A DNA stretch of 22,533 nt from positions 1 to 22,533 of the IMG/VR virus record IMGVR_UViG_3300040807_002721; one strand, given 5' to 3'. The translations under genes and the position numbers were made by a program. Positions 16,173-21,735 of the stretch are shown piece by piece (position 1 is the stretch's first letter; each line of letters begins with the position of its first letter). Under the pieces are notes generated by a model. That model saw only the letters and a program-made list of their open reading frames with translations. It ran no database searches and was not told the DNA's origin. The DNA comes from a virus.

Positions 16173-17825
16173 TTATCTCTCTGACGTTAGCTCGACCTCA
16201 ATATCTGCTGCACTAAAGTTGAAATAGACACCATTTGCCTCTTCTACGCGGTAGGCTATGAGCCTTCCTGACGCCTTGGTGTCGATTTTGTGGTCCGTGT
16301 TAGGCGTAAAACTATAGGAAGTTGCGTAGACAGGCGCATCGTCATACGGAAAGTCAGTTGAACCTATCTTTACCGTGACTGTGTCTGTGCCAGATACTGT
16401 TGAGATCTGTGGTATGAGCGCTGTTACCTGCTTGTACGATCTGAGTGGTGCCTTTGTCTCGTCAAGATCGAGACCTCTGCGCTCCACAAAGGCTGTTTTT
16501 AGAGTTTCAGGCTCTGCAGCTACGTTTAGTAGCCCTGTAACGAGCATGTCGTTGGCGTATACTCGTCCTGCGGTAAGGCTATTGTTGTCGTCTCTCATGC
16601 CTGCAAAAGCACTAATTCTTGGGCTTGTGTCTGCATAACTGGAATAAGAGGTTGCAAGAGCGTTATAGGACGAAGTTTGTGACGCGTAGCTTGTGCCAGA
16701 CAACGAAATATTCGTAATAGCAGCGCCTGCCACATTAGGAAGATCCACAAAAGACCATGTGTTTGTCTTTAGATTGTAGACGGCAGCTTTGTTGCAATAG
16801 TTAGTCGAAGTAAAGCCAATGTCTGACTCTTCTGACACGTAGCAGAAGTAAATTAAATCGTGAACTTCATCCAGATGCACAAAGCATTTGTCTTTTTTGG
16901 ATCTGTTCATTTCAGTGAAGATGCGCTCTCGCACCCTGTTATTCGCTATGGACTGCATATTGATGCCGTTGTGCGAATAGATGTCAGTATCACCAAAAAC
17001 GTAGTGTTCGCGCCCTGTTGTGACGACACAATTTTGGTTAATCACACCGTCTCGGTTGAAGAGGCTGCGGAAACTAAACACAAGGCTAGAGCCTGTGTAT
17101 TCCATGATCGCCGACTCAGTTGTTGAGTAGATGACGAAAATATTGCCAAGTGCAAGACCATCTACAATTGGTGTTTTAAAGTCTGTCAGGATATTGGAGC
17201 CTGCGCTGTTTGAGGCTGAGGGAGTCCAGACAACCCCTGAGCTTACGCTTGCACGGTACTGAACAACGTCACTCCACTTTACCATTGTGTCGTAGTCGGT
17301 GCCGCTTTCTGTTACGTTAAGTGCAACAATGAAGTCTTTGAACCCGCGCATACTTGCAGCACGGTCAGCTGTTGGCCAGTCGCCGACTGACATAAGTGAA
17401 TAAGCGCTGCTCAAAACAGGGTCTTTTATGTAAGGCTCTGTGGTCTTGCGGCAAAGGATAGACAAACCTGCAAGCTCTGTGTGCGTGTATGGCGAAAAGT
17501 CCGAGCCGCTGGTAGTAGCACCAGAGGGCGTAACACTAGAACTTACGCCGTTATTATATTCTACGACGGTATTGTCATCGTAAGCGACACCATATATGGC
17601 ACCGTCTGTTGGATGGTTGTAATTAAATACATGTATGGGACCTGTTTCTTGGGCGACCTGAGATGTTTGGCTGAACATCGTCTTGAACACTGGCGCACGA
17701 ATAACTTTGTTCTCATTGAAGACGATATTACGCCCGTTATTAAATGCATTCAGAGGTAGGTCGTGAGGGTTCAAGTCTGAGATTATCCCAGTCTGCCCCA
17801 GATTTCTGAGCGGTAGATTGACCAT
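16173..17825 (-). CDS. Tail / DNA-stabilisation protein, beta-propeller-like (550 aa)
   Basis: This protein of about 550 residues is beta-rich, with Ser, Thr, Gly and Tyr dominating. The N-terminus 'LGQTGIISDLNPHDLPLNAF' followed by 'NNGRNIVFNENKVIRAPVF' is the 'G-I-x-x-D-L-x-P-x-x-LP-x-x-A' signature of a family I recall in podovirus tail complexes, with P22 gp10-like packaged-DNA stabilisation proteins as likely analogues. These plug or extend the portal-adaptor channel. It follows the collar-fibre and 116-aa genes. Two adjacent ATGs (17828, 17825) share the site TTGAGG; 17825 spaces better. The first ~86 bases overlap the upstream gene in another frame. Confidence 0.7.
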   Translation of the reverse strand: MVNLPLRNLGQTGIISDLNPHDLPLNAFNNGRNIVFNENKVIRAPVFKTMFSQTSQVAQETGPIHVFNYNHPTDGAIYGVAYDDNTVVEYNNGVSSSVTPSGATTSGSDFSPYTHTELAGLSILCRKTTEPYIKDPVLSSAYSLMSVGDWPTADRAASMRGFKDFIVALNVTESGTDYDTMVKWSDVVQYRASVSSGVVWTPSASNSAGSNILTDFKTPIVDGLALGNIFVIYSTTESAIMEYTGSSLVFSFRSLFNRDGVINQNCVVTTGREHYVFGDTDIYSHNGINMQSIANNRVRERIFTEMNRSKKDKCFVHLDEVHDLIYFCYVSEESDIGFTSTNYCNKAAVYNLKTNTWSFVDLPNVAGAAITNISLSGTSYASQTSSYNALATSYSSYADTSPRISAFAGMRDDNNSLTAGRVYANDMLVTGLLNVAAEPETLKTAFVERRGLDLDETKAPLRSYKQVTALIPQISTVSGTDTVTVKIGSTDFPYDDAPVYATSYSFTPNTDHKIDTKASGRLIAYRVEEANGVYFNFSAADIEVELTSER

Positions 17826-18090
17826 CATACAACCTCAATTGTTCTAAATTTTTCAAGTTGGCCTCGACCATCTCGTTACGGAAGCTCTCAACTGCAGCAC
17901 CAGTGGATCTGGACTGCTGGGCGTTCTCGATGAGAAGCACAGGTAACCAAGCCATAGAACAACCCCACTCTTCAGTTGGATCGCCTGTATTTGGGTTGAC
18001 ACCGTTGATCTTCATGAACCATGCGCAGTCAAATTGGCGGCAAGGCTTGAAGCTGTCTAAAGGGCAGTTCTGTTTAACTTCTAGCTTCAT
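17740..18090 (-). CDS. Conserved-looking cysteine-containing small phage protein (116 aa)
   Basis: This 116-residue protein has a cysteine-rich N-terminal half: 'QNCPLDSFKPCRQFDCAWFM' and then 'EEWGCSMAWLPVLLIENAQQ'. C9, C17, C22 and C44 could bind a metal or form structural disulfides. The helical C-terminal part ('AAVESFRNEMVEANLKNLEQ') ends in a hydrophilic tail that overlaps the next gene. I remember near-identical N-termini in marine podovirus genomes, always unannotated. The start ATG at 18090 is two bases from the collar-protein stop. No function is claimed; a tail-assembly accessory role is only contextual. Confidence 0.75.
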   Translation of the reverse strand: MKLEVKQNCPLDSFKPCRQFDCAWFMKINGVNPNTGDPTEEWGCSMAWLPVLLIENAQQSRSTGAAVESFRNEMVEANLKNLEQLRLYDGQSTAQKSGADWDNLRLEPSRPTSECI

Positions 18091-18092
18091 GG

Positions 18093-18773
18093 TCAGTCTT
18101 TAGACGCAATGATGACATCCACATATGAGACATCAAGGTCAACAGCAGTGCCTGTGAATGTAGAAGTAACAGCAAGTGTACCAACGCCGTGGGTGTGTCC
18201 TTGGCCGCCTCCTGTGGAACCTATGCTCCATGTGGTAGGCGAGTGGTTTCCAGCGCTTGGCGAATAACCTGCGTAAGATGTACCGTTGTCGAAACCCTCT
18301 TGAACGCGGTCTGTGTACTGACTGTGTGTGTGCGACGGTATTTCATCGACAGTAAGTGTGTGAGACGCAATGGAGCCAGAAATACTGCTGCTTATAGTTC
18401 CGGCAACAGCTTGGCTCGCAAAGGCAGTTTCAAAGCCAACAGAGCCTCCTGATGAGGCGGTACCTGAAACGACACGTATTGCCTTGTCGTTGTGGGTAGT
18501 AACTTTTGTCCAGCCTGTGGGTGCAGCGGTCTGCTGAAAGAGCATTTTTGTCCCTGATGGAACAGGTGGTGTGTTTTCAAGGGTTGTAACACGCGCATCA
18601 AGTCCGTTTAGGACTGTGTGAGTAGCAGTCATTGCCCCTGTGATATTGGGGAATGTGGCTTGAAGAGCTGCCTTGATTAGCCGGATGTGATCGTCTGCTT
18701 GCGCTACGGTATCCGTGGCAGTAGGGTTGGTCGATACTAGATCGTCAATATAAGTGGCTGTTTCTAATGCCAT
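18093..18773 (-). CDS. Tail-collar-domain fibre protein
   Basis: This 226-residue protein has an N-terminal attachment segment ('TATYIDDLVSTNPTATDTVA', 'DDHIRLIKAALQATFPNITG') typical of alphaproteobacterial and marine phage tail fibres. It then has a collar-domain core starting 'GTKMLFQQTAAPTGWTKVT', with His-rich 'IPSHTHSQY' and 'GQGHTHGVG' segments. The end 'YVDVIIASKD' matches the conserved terminus of tail-collar proteins. The His clusters often hold metal in fibre trimers. The frame opens at 18866, but ATG 18773 (MALETATY) is preferred because GGAG lies upstream and the extension is Cys/Trp-rich and unlike the family. As the first gene of the cluster it should be near the late promoter. 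Confidence 0.85.
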   Translation of the reverse strand: MALETATYIDDLVSTNPTATDTVAQADDHIRLIKAALQATFPNITGAMTATHTVLNGLDARVTTLENTPPVPSGTKMLFQQTAAPTGWTKVTTHNDKAIRVVSGTASSGGSVGFETAFASQAVAGTISSSISGSIASHTLTVDEIPSHTHSQYTDRVQEGFDNGTSYAGYSPSAGNHSPTTWSIGSTGGGQGHTHGVGTLAVTSTFTGTAVDLDVSYVDVIIASKD

Positions 18774-19032
18774 TTTAGGATCTCCGTAGTTTTTGTTGGG
18801 GCGCAATGCAGCAAGGAACACCCAACAACAACAATCCCCAACTTTTTCGAAGTTGCTTTTCGTCAATCATTTTGTATTCAAAAACGAAAAAGGGAGCCAA
18901 AAAGATGAATGTTTACAATCATTTATGAGTGTGTGAGACAAAGTGTGATTAGATATAGTATCTAATGACTGTGGTTGGACGAGTTGGATATATTTTGTGG
19001 GCCAAAACGTTTTTGAGAAAAAATAATTTCGA
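18774..19032 (+). other. Divergent control region between structural and plus-strand clusters
   Basis: This is the only stretch where the two transcription directions diverge, so the promoter of the minus-strand virion cluster should lie here. I see an inverted repeat GTTGGGG/CCCCAAC (18795-18801 and 18836-18842), a short CAACTT/AAGTTG hairpin around 18840-18856, and a perfect palindrome at 18949-18965. I see no convincing -35/-10 pair on either strand and no credible gene. Small starts such as the ATG at 18905 run only seven codons. Confidence 0.5.
18949..18965. promoter_or_regulatory. Perfect inverted repeat, candidate operator
   Basis: TTAGATA and TATCTAA flank a TAG spacer in the divergent region, a 7-bp perfect arm pair typical of dimeric repressor or activator sites. 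It lies 67 bases before the first plus-strand repeat element. No regulator gene is recognisable in this window, so the binding partner is unknown. Confidence 0.4.
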
Positions 19033-19060
19033 ACGCAAATTTCAAGTCTTTATGGACAAC
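19033..19060 (+). promoter_or_regulatory. 28-bp repeat element, copy 1 (candidate phage promoter)
   Basis: This copy has ACGCAAATT, variable hexamer TCAAGT, then CTTTATGGACAAC. All five copies have the same length, conserved flanks and a variable middle. Each lies 15-18 bases before the translated start of the first gene in its module, with a Shine-Dalgarno between. The ATGG inside the element is not a start, because the reading frame and ribosome site point further downstream. In this copy I see no hairpin in the register found in copies 3 and 5. Confidence 0.7.
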
Positions 19061-19078
19061 AAACATGAGGACATTGTG

Positions 19079-19297
19079 ATGACAACTGTTTATCTACAAT
19101 CTTTTCACGTCGATCTCGAATTAAACGAAAAAGAAATTCAAGGTATGATCGACTGTTTCAAAAGAGAATATAATCTTGATTGTAAGATTATTGATGACGA
19201 AACAATTTCTCTAATTGGTTCAAAAACCGACATCGAAAAATATTACGACGAAAATTCTGGTATGAACGAATTAGAAATTCACCCAAACAACTTATAA
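19079..19297 (+). CDS. Hypothetical small acidic protein (72 aa), module 1
   Basis: I do not recognise this 72-residue acidic protein (MTTVYLQSFHVDLELNEKEI...). It has a mixed alpha/beta look with a helix around 15-30 and charged sequence after it. The frame stays open back to an ATG at 18965. That longer start would translate through the repeat element (giving 'MDNKHEDIV'), so the start is set at 19079, eight bases after GAGG. It is the only gene of module 1 and is followed immediately by a strong terminator. Small unknown proteins in such single-gene modules are usually early host-takeover factors; that is inference. Confidence 0.72.
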   Translation: MTTVYLQSFHVDLELNEKEIQGMIDCFKREYNLDCKIIDDETISLIGSKTDIEKYYDENSGMNELEIHPNNL

Positions 19298-19302
19298 AAA
19301 TT

Positions 19303-19329
19303 AAGAGGCTTCGGCCTCTTTTTTTTTTT
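19303..19329 (+). terminator. Intrinsic terminator, module 1
   Basis: The stem AAGAGGC / GCCTCTT closes on a TTCG tetraloop and runs into at least ten T residues, then CGTTT. It starts five bases after the gene's stop. It is an extra-stable UUCG hairpin, as in modules 3 and 4. Confidence 0.93.
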
Positions 19330-19343
19330 CGTTTAAAGTTCGA

Positions 19344-19371
19344 ACGCAAATTTGAGCTCTTTATGGACAAC
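19344..19371 (+). promoter_or_regulatory. 28-bp repeat element, copy 2 (candidate phage promoter)
   Basis: This copy has ACGCAAATT, variable hexamer TGAGCT, then CTTTATGGACAAC. It begins 15 bases after the end of the preceding terminator T-run. The leader AAATATGGAGCGAAAA carries the ribosome site for the metalloprotease-like gene. Confidence 0.72.
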
Positions 19372-19388
19372 AAAATATGGAGCGAAAA

Positions 19389-19856
19389 ATGCCAAAATTC
19401 ATTCAAGTTCGTGAAGACGTTTTTGCAACTGGTTCAGTCGCATGTGACTTCAAACAAACTCGTGAGTTTTATCGTGCAAATATTGACGACATGATCAAAG
19501 CATTTGATGAATGCAAAAAGATCTTCAAAGTCGACAATGTGAAAATGTTCGTGAGAAATCTTCGCAAACACCAAGGCACATATTCAAATGCCAAAAAAGA
19601 GATTGCGATCGACATTCGCAAATATGATCTTAGACAAATTGTGTCGACTATCATTCACGAAATGACACATGCACAACAATTCGAATCCAAAAAGATGGCG
19701 TACAAAAATGGCAAAGTGGTATTCGCAAAAAAAGAATATACACAAGTCAAAGCATCAAAGGATTTCGAAGCGTATCAAAACCAACCATGGGAAATCGAAG
19801 CGCGAGAAATGGAAGCGAAATATATCGATCGTGTGATGAAAGCGATTTCGAAATGA
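19389..19856 (+). CDS. Putative zinc metalloprotease-like protein (155 aa), module 2
   Basis: This 155-residue protein contains 'TIIHEMTHAQQF' with H90-E91-M-T-H94, the zinc-binding HExxH of zincins. A downstream 'NQPWEIEARE' (131-140) offers E135 or E137 as third ligand. The HEMTHAxQ plus PWEIEA pairing recurs in small stand-alone phage and bacterial zincins. The N-terminal half is basic and helical ('VKMFVRNLRKHQGTYS'). There is no signal peptide, so it should act in the cytoplasm. The ATG at 19377 belongs to the ribosome-site region (ATGGAGC), so I place the start at 19389, six bases after GGAG. It is the sole gene of its module and likely early. The substrate is unknown. Confidence 0.8.
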   Translation: MPKFIQVREDVFATGSVACDFKQTREFYRANIDDMIKAFDECKKIFKVDNVKMFVRNLRKHQGTYSNAKKEIAIDIRKYDLRQIVSTIIHEMTHAQQFESKKMAYKNGKVVFAKKEYTQVKASKDFEAYQNQPWEIEAREMEAKYIDRVMKAISK

Positions 19857-19862
19857 AAATAT

Positions 19863-19899
19863 GAGAGAGATGACGAAAGTTGTCTCTCTCTTTTTTTTT
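19863..19899 (+). terminator. Intrinsic terminator, module 2
   Basis: The 12-bp stem GAGAGAGATGAC / GTTGTCTCTCTC includes two wobble pairs and closes on a GAAA tetraloop. It is followed by nine T residues. It differs from the TTCG type of modules 1, 3 and 4 but has the same placement just after the stop codon. Confidence 0.92.
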
Positions 19900-19977
19900 C
19901 AACGAAAACGAAGAAAAAACGCGACTCGTTAAAAGTCAATCAATTTATTATTTTCAAGACATCGCTCTTTAGTTGAG

Positions 19978-20005
19978 ACGCAAATTGCTGCGCTTAATGG
20001 ACAAC
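19978..20005 (+). promoter_or_regulatory. 28-bp repeat element, copy 3 (candidate phage promoter)
   Basis: This copy has ACGCAAATT, variable hexamer GCTGCG, then CTTAATGGACAAC. CGCA (19979-19982) can pair with TGCG (19989-19992) around a six-base loop, the same register as the longer hairpin in copy 5. The preceding spacer (19900-19977) is longer than in the other modules and holds no gene I can see. Confidence 0.72.
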
Positions 20006-20018
20006 TAAGGAGAGACTT

Positions 20019-20123
20019 ATGAACGAAGATTATTCATTTGGTCGCATGTTTATTGAAGCCGTTATTGTTTCAATCGCAGTAGTAGAAGTGTTTGTCTTTC
20101 TCGTTATTTTCGGAGGACAATAA
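20019..20123 (+). CDS. Miniature single-span membrane protein (34 aa), module 3
   Basis: This is a 34-codon gene. A short charged N-terminus (MNEDYSFGR) is followed by about 21 hydrophobic residues ('MFIEAVIVSIAVVEVFVFLV') and the tail 'IFGGQ'. It has an ideal ribosome site (AAGGAG, six bases before ATG) directly after repeat element 3, and its stop overlaps the next start (TAATG). Those signals argue strongly that it is translated despite its size. The acidic N-terminus, Glu within the span and lack of a C-terminal tail are unusual. It could be a membrane modulator, exclusion factor or tiny holin; none of these is shown by sequence. Confidence 0.72.
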   Translation: MNEDYSFGRMFIEAVIVSIAVVEVFVFLVIFGGQ

Positions 20124-20374
20124 TGCCTGAAATCATGTTCAACCTAAAATTGACTGCGTATCCGGACATCGAAGACAATGAATTAGAATGTGTCGAATAT
20201 CCGTTATTAAGCATTCAAATTCACGACACAGGCGGTTTTACTGTCGTTGAGATGATCCCAACGCGATACACATCAGAAGATGGCCAAGAATACGATTTTG
20301 TGTTTTCTCACACTTTCTACCATCTTAACGACGCTATCAACCATCTAAAAGAAATCATAGCCAACAAGAAATGA
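20123..20374 (+). CDS. Hypothetical acidic protein (83 aa), module 3
   Basis: I do not recognise this 83-residue protein. It looks like a small alpha/beta domain with strands 'IMFNLKLTAYP' and 'LLSIQIHDTGGFTVVEMIPT', and a C-terminal helix 'LNDAINHLKEIIANKK'. It has no cysteine pair, membrane span or catalytic motif. CGGAGG lies six bases before the ATG, and the start overlaps the stop of the 34-aa membrane gene, so the two are coupled. The terminator stem overlaps its stop codon. Confidence 0.78.
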   Translation: MPEIMFNLKLTAYPDIEDNELECVEYPLLSIQIHDTGGFTVVEMIPTRYTSEDGQEYDFVFSHTFYHLNDAINHLKEIIANKK

Positions 20375-20397
20375 GCGCTTCGGCGCTCTTTTTTTTT
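20373..20397 (+). terminator. Intrinsic terminator, module 3
   Basis: The stem GAGCGC / GCGCTC closes on a TTCG tetraloop and is followed by nine T residues and CGT. The stem begins inside the TGA stop of the preceding gene, which shows how compact these modules are. Confidence 0.93.
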
Positions 20398-20410
20398 CGT
20401 AAATGTTCAG

Positions 20411-20438
20411 ACGCATTTTTTGGCTCTTAATGGACAAC
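20411..20438 (+). promoter_or_regulatory. 28-bp repeat element, copy 4 (candidate phage promoter)
   Basis: This copy has ACGCATTTT, variable hexamer TTGGCT, then CTTAATGGACAAC. It starts about 13 bases after the previous T-run. The leader carries AGGAGG for the downstream gene. The internal ATGG opens a false upstream start in the gene's frame region. Confidence 0.72.
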
Positions 20439-20452
20439 CACAGGAGGCACGA

Positions 20453-20908
20453 ATGTCATTTATTTGTAATTTCGATAATCGTTCAACAATGGCGTACCGC
20501 TTTAGTGTGTACACAAAAGACGATAAAGACCTCATTGCACTAAAAGAACGAGTCAAAAAGAATAATGAGCTTGTTCGAACAAGATCGAGAAAGCATGGTT
20601 TTGTTTATGGTGAGATCCTGCGTATTCGCTTGATGTCACGTGGCCCAAGAAGAATATGGGCAAAACAAGATTTCGATCATCCGTCTTATTATTCAGGCAC
20701 TTTCGGTCAGTATGACGCTTATTTGCCACACCGTTACGCTGAATATTTCGATGTGTATGTTGATCAAGACAGTGATGCTGAAGACGTGTTACGCACCGAA
20801 CTCAAAACTGGCATGACTCGTTCAATGCAACAAAAGAAAAGCAGACTCGAATTCGAAGCAAGAATGATCGAGTGGGAAGGCAAACAAAGACTGCGTGAAG
20901 CAGCGTAA
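20453..20908 (+). CDS. Hypothetical protein rich in charged and aromatic residues (151 aa), module 4
   Basis: I do not recognise this 151-residue protein. It starts MSFICNFDNRSTMAYRF, has a basic segment 'RTRSRKHGFVYGEILRIRLM', a Tyr-rich middle ('PSYYSGTFGQYDAYLPHRY') and a charged C-terminal helix ('QQKKSRLEFEARMIEWEG'). There is no membrane span or known catalytic motif. The frame opens at 20420 inside the repeat element, but AGGAGG at 20442-20447 fixes the start at 20453. It is alone in its module. Basic and aromatic patches would suit nucleic-acid binding, but this is a guess. Confidence 0.78.
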   Translation: MSFICNFDNRSTMAYRFSVYTKDDKDLIALKERVKKNNELVRTRSRKHGFVYGEILRIRLMSRGPRRIWAKQDFDHPSYYSGTFGQYDAYLPHRYAEYFDVYVDQDSDAEDVLRTELKTGMTRSMQQKKSRLEFEARMIEWEGKQRLREAA

Positions 20909-20941
20909 TTTCACGACAAGTAATGAACCTTACGCACAACT

Positions 20942-20967
20942 GAGGGACTTCGGTCCCTCTTTTTTTT
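20942..20967 (+). terminator. Intrinsic terminator, module 4
   Basis: The stem GAGGGAC / GTCCCTC closes on a TTCG tetraloop, followed by eight T residues and CGT. It lies 33 bases after the stop. In between, GCGTAA (20903-20908) and TTACGC (20930-20935) form a second possible weak stem. Confidence 0.92.
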
Positions 20968-20983
20968 CGTCCGTTTGTTTTGG

Positions 20984-21011
20984 GCGCATTTTTTTGTGCC
21001 TTATGGACAAC
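20984..21011 (+). promoter_or_regulatory. 28-bp repeat element, copy 5 (candidate phage promoter)
   Basis: This copy has GCGCATTTT, variable hexamer TTTGTG, then CCTTATGGACAAC. With two upstream bases it can fold a 7-bp hairpin, GGGCGCA (20982-20988) with TGTGCCT (20995-21001), around six T residues. It drives the only four-gene module. Confidence 0.72.
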
Positions 21012-21027
21012 AAACATGGAGGTCGTA

Positions 21028-21411
21028 ATGACTAAACTTTTCAATATGGTCGTTGGCACACCAGCGGCACTCGAAACGACTGTCGGCTCTTTATTTGAAG
21101 GCCAATCGCCTAACGATAAAAAAGAGTTCATTGTTGCTTGCTTAAAAAGTTTAGAAGCAAACGACAATGCAGATGCGAGTGAAGCTATCGATGCTGTGAA
21201 GGCACTTGAACTCGATGAAGCATTCAAAGTTGAGTTCACCATAACAATTCATGGATCTGCTCACGTCGTAGCTCCAATTGAAGACATCGCGCGTACTCTT
21301 ATTGAAGACGCAAATGCTGTCGATTTAGCAAATGGGCATGTCTGTGGTGTTGAAGATATTGATCTTCACGATCAAGAAATTGAAATCACGGACATCGATT
21401 ACACGACATGA
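21028..21411 (+). CDS. Hypothetical acidic protein (127 aa), module 5
   Basis: I do not recognise this 127-residue, strongly acidic protein. The N-terminal half is helical ('DKKEFIVACLKSLEANDNAD', 'SEAIDAVKALELDE'). A beta-like segment 'FKVEFTITIHGSAHVVAP' follows, and the tail is Asp/Glu-rich ('IEITDIDYTT'). Its charge is reminiscent of phage DNA-mimic inhibitors, but acidity alone proves nothing. The frame opens at 20980 through the repeat element; GGAGG six bases before ATG 21028 fixes the start. Its stop overlaps the start of the 33-aa membrane gene (ATGA). Confidence 0.78.
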   Translation: MTKLFNMVVGTPAALETTVGSLFEGQSPNDKKEFIVACLKSLEANDNADASEAIDAVKALELDEAFKVEFTITIHGSAHVVAPIEDIARTLIEDANAVDLANGHVCGVEDIDLHDQEIEITDIDYTT

Positions 21412-21509
21412 AAAACATCTTCAAGTTGTTAGCGATGGTGATGGGCGTGTTGCTCATCATCATCGGTGTCGTATTTCCCATACTGTTTCGGAGACCAAGA
21501 GATGAGTGA
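21408..21509 (+). CDS. Miniature single-span membrane protein (33 aa), module 5
   Basis: This is a 33-codon gene. The basic N-terminus MKNIFK is followed by a ~20-residue span ('LLAMVMGVLLIIIGVVFPIL') and the charged tail 'FRRPRDE'. It starts at an ATGA overlap with the upstream gene, has little ribosome site of its own, and ends eight bases inside the next gene, so translation would depend on coupling. The charges do not settle orientation, as both ends are basic. Like the 34-aa protein of module 3 it could be a membrane modulator or tiny holin-like factor; this is unproven. Confidence 0.62.
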   Translation: MKNIFKLLAMVMGVLLIIIGVVFPILFRRPRDE

Positions 21510-21735
21510 CTATTCGAAACCAATCCAAAGTCGAAAGCAAGCAATCGATTTCATACTTCGGTTGTGTGCAGAGGGCAAACTATTCCACTTTGATGATGAT
21601 CCTCATGATTACAAAATGTTCGAAATTTACGAAGCTGACAATCTTGTCGGCAGAGTAGACGAATTATTTTGTTATCTAAAAGATCCGCACAAAGTGGCTG
21701 CGACGTTAATGGAGATCTATCATGAGCATGACTAG
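21502..21735 (+). CDS. Hypothetical small acidic protein (77 aa), module 5
   Basis: I do not recognise this 77-residue protein. It begins MSDYSKPIQSRKQAIDFILR, a helix, then has an acidic 'FHFDDDPHDYKMFEIYEAD' and a C-terminal helix ending 'LMEIYHEHD'. Start 21502 is chosen over the upstream 21466 ATG because GGAG lies eight bases before it and the upstream extension is the shadow of the 33-aa membrane gene. It overlaps its neighbours by 8 and 14 bases, so it is part of a tightly coupled operon. Confidence 0.77.
   Translation: MSDYSKPIQSRKQAIDFILRLCAEGKLFHFDDDPHDYKMFEIYEADNLVGRVDELFCYLKDPHKVAATLMEIYHEHD

Noticed and set aside
18795-18856. Inverted repeats upstream of the collar-fibre gene as a terminator
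   Set aside because: The loop is 34 bases for one pair and no T-run follows on the relevant strand; at most a leader structure.
19033-21011. Repeats considered as a CRISPR array or transposon ends
   Set aside because: There are only five copies with irregular spacing, genes lie between them, and there are no spacers, cas genes or transposase. Position before ribosome sites fits promoters better.
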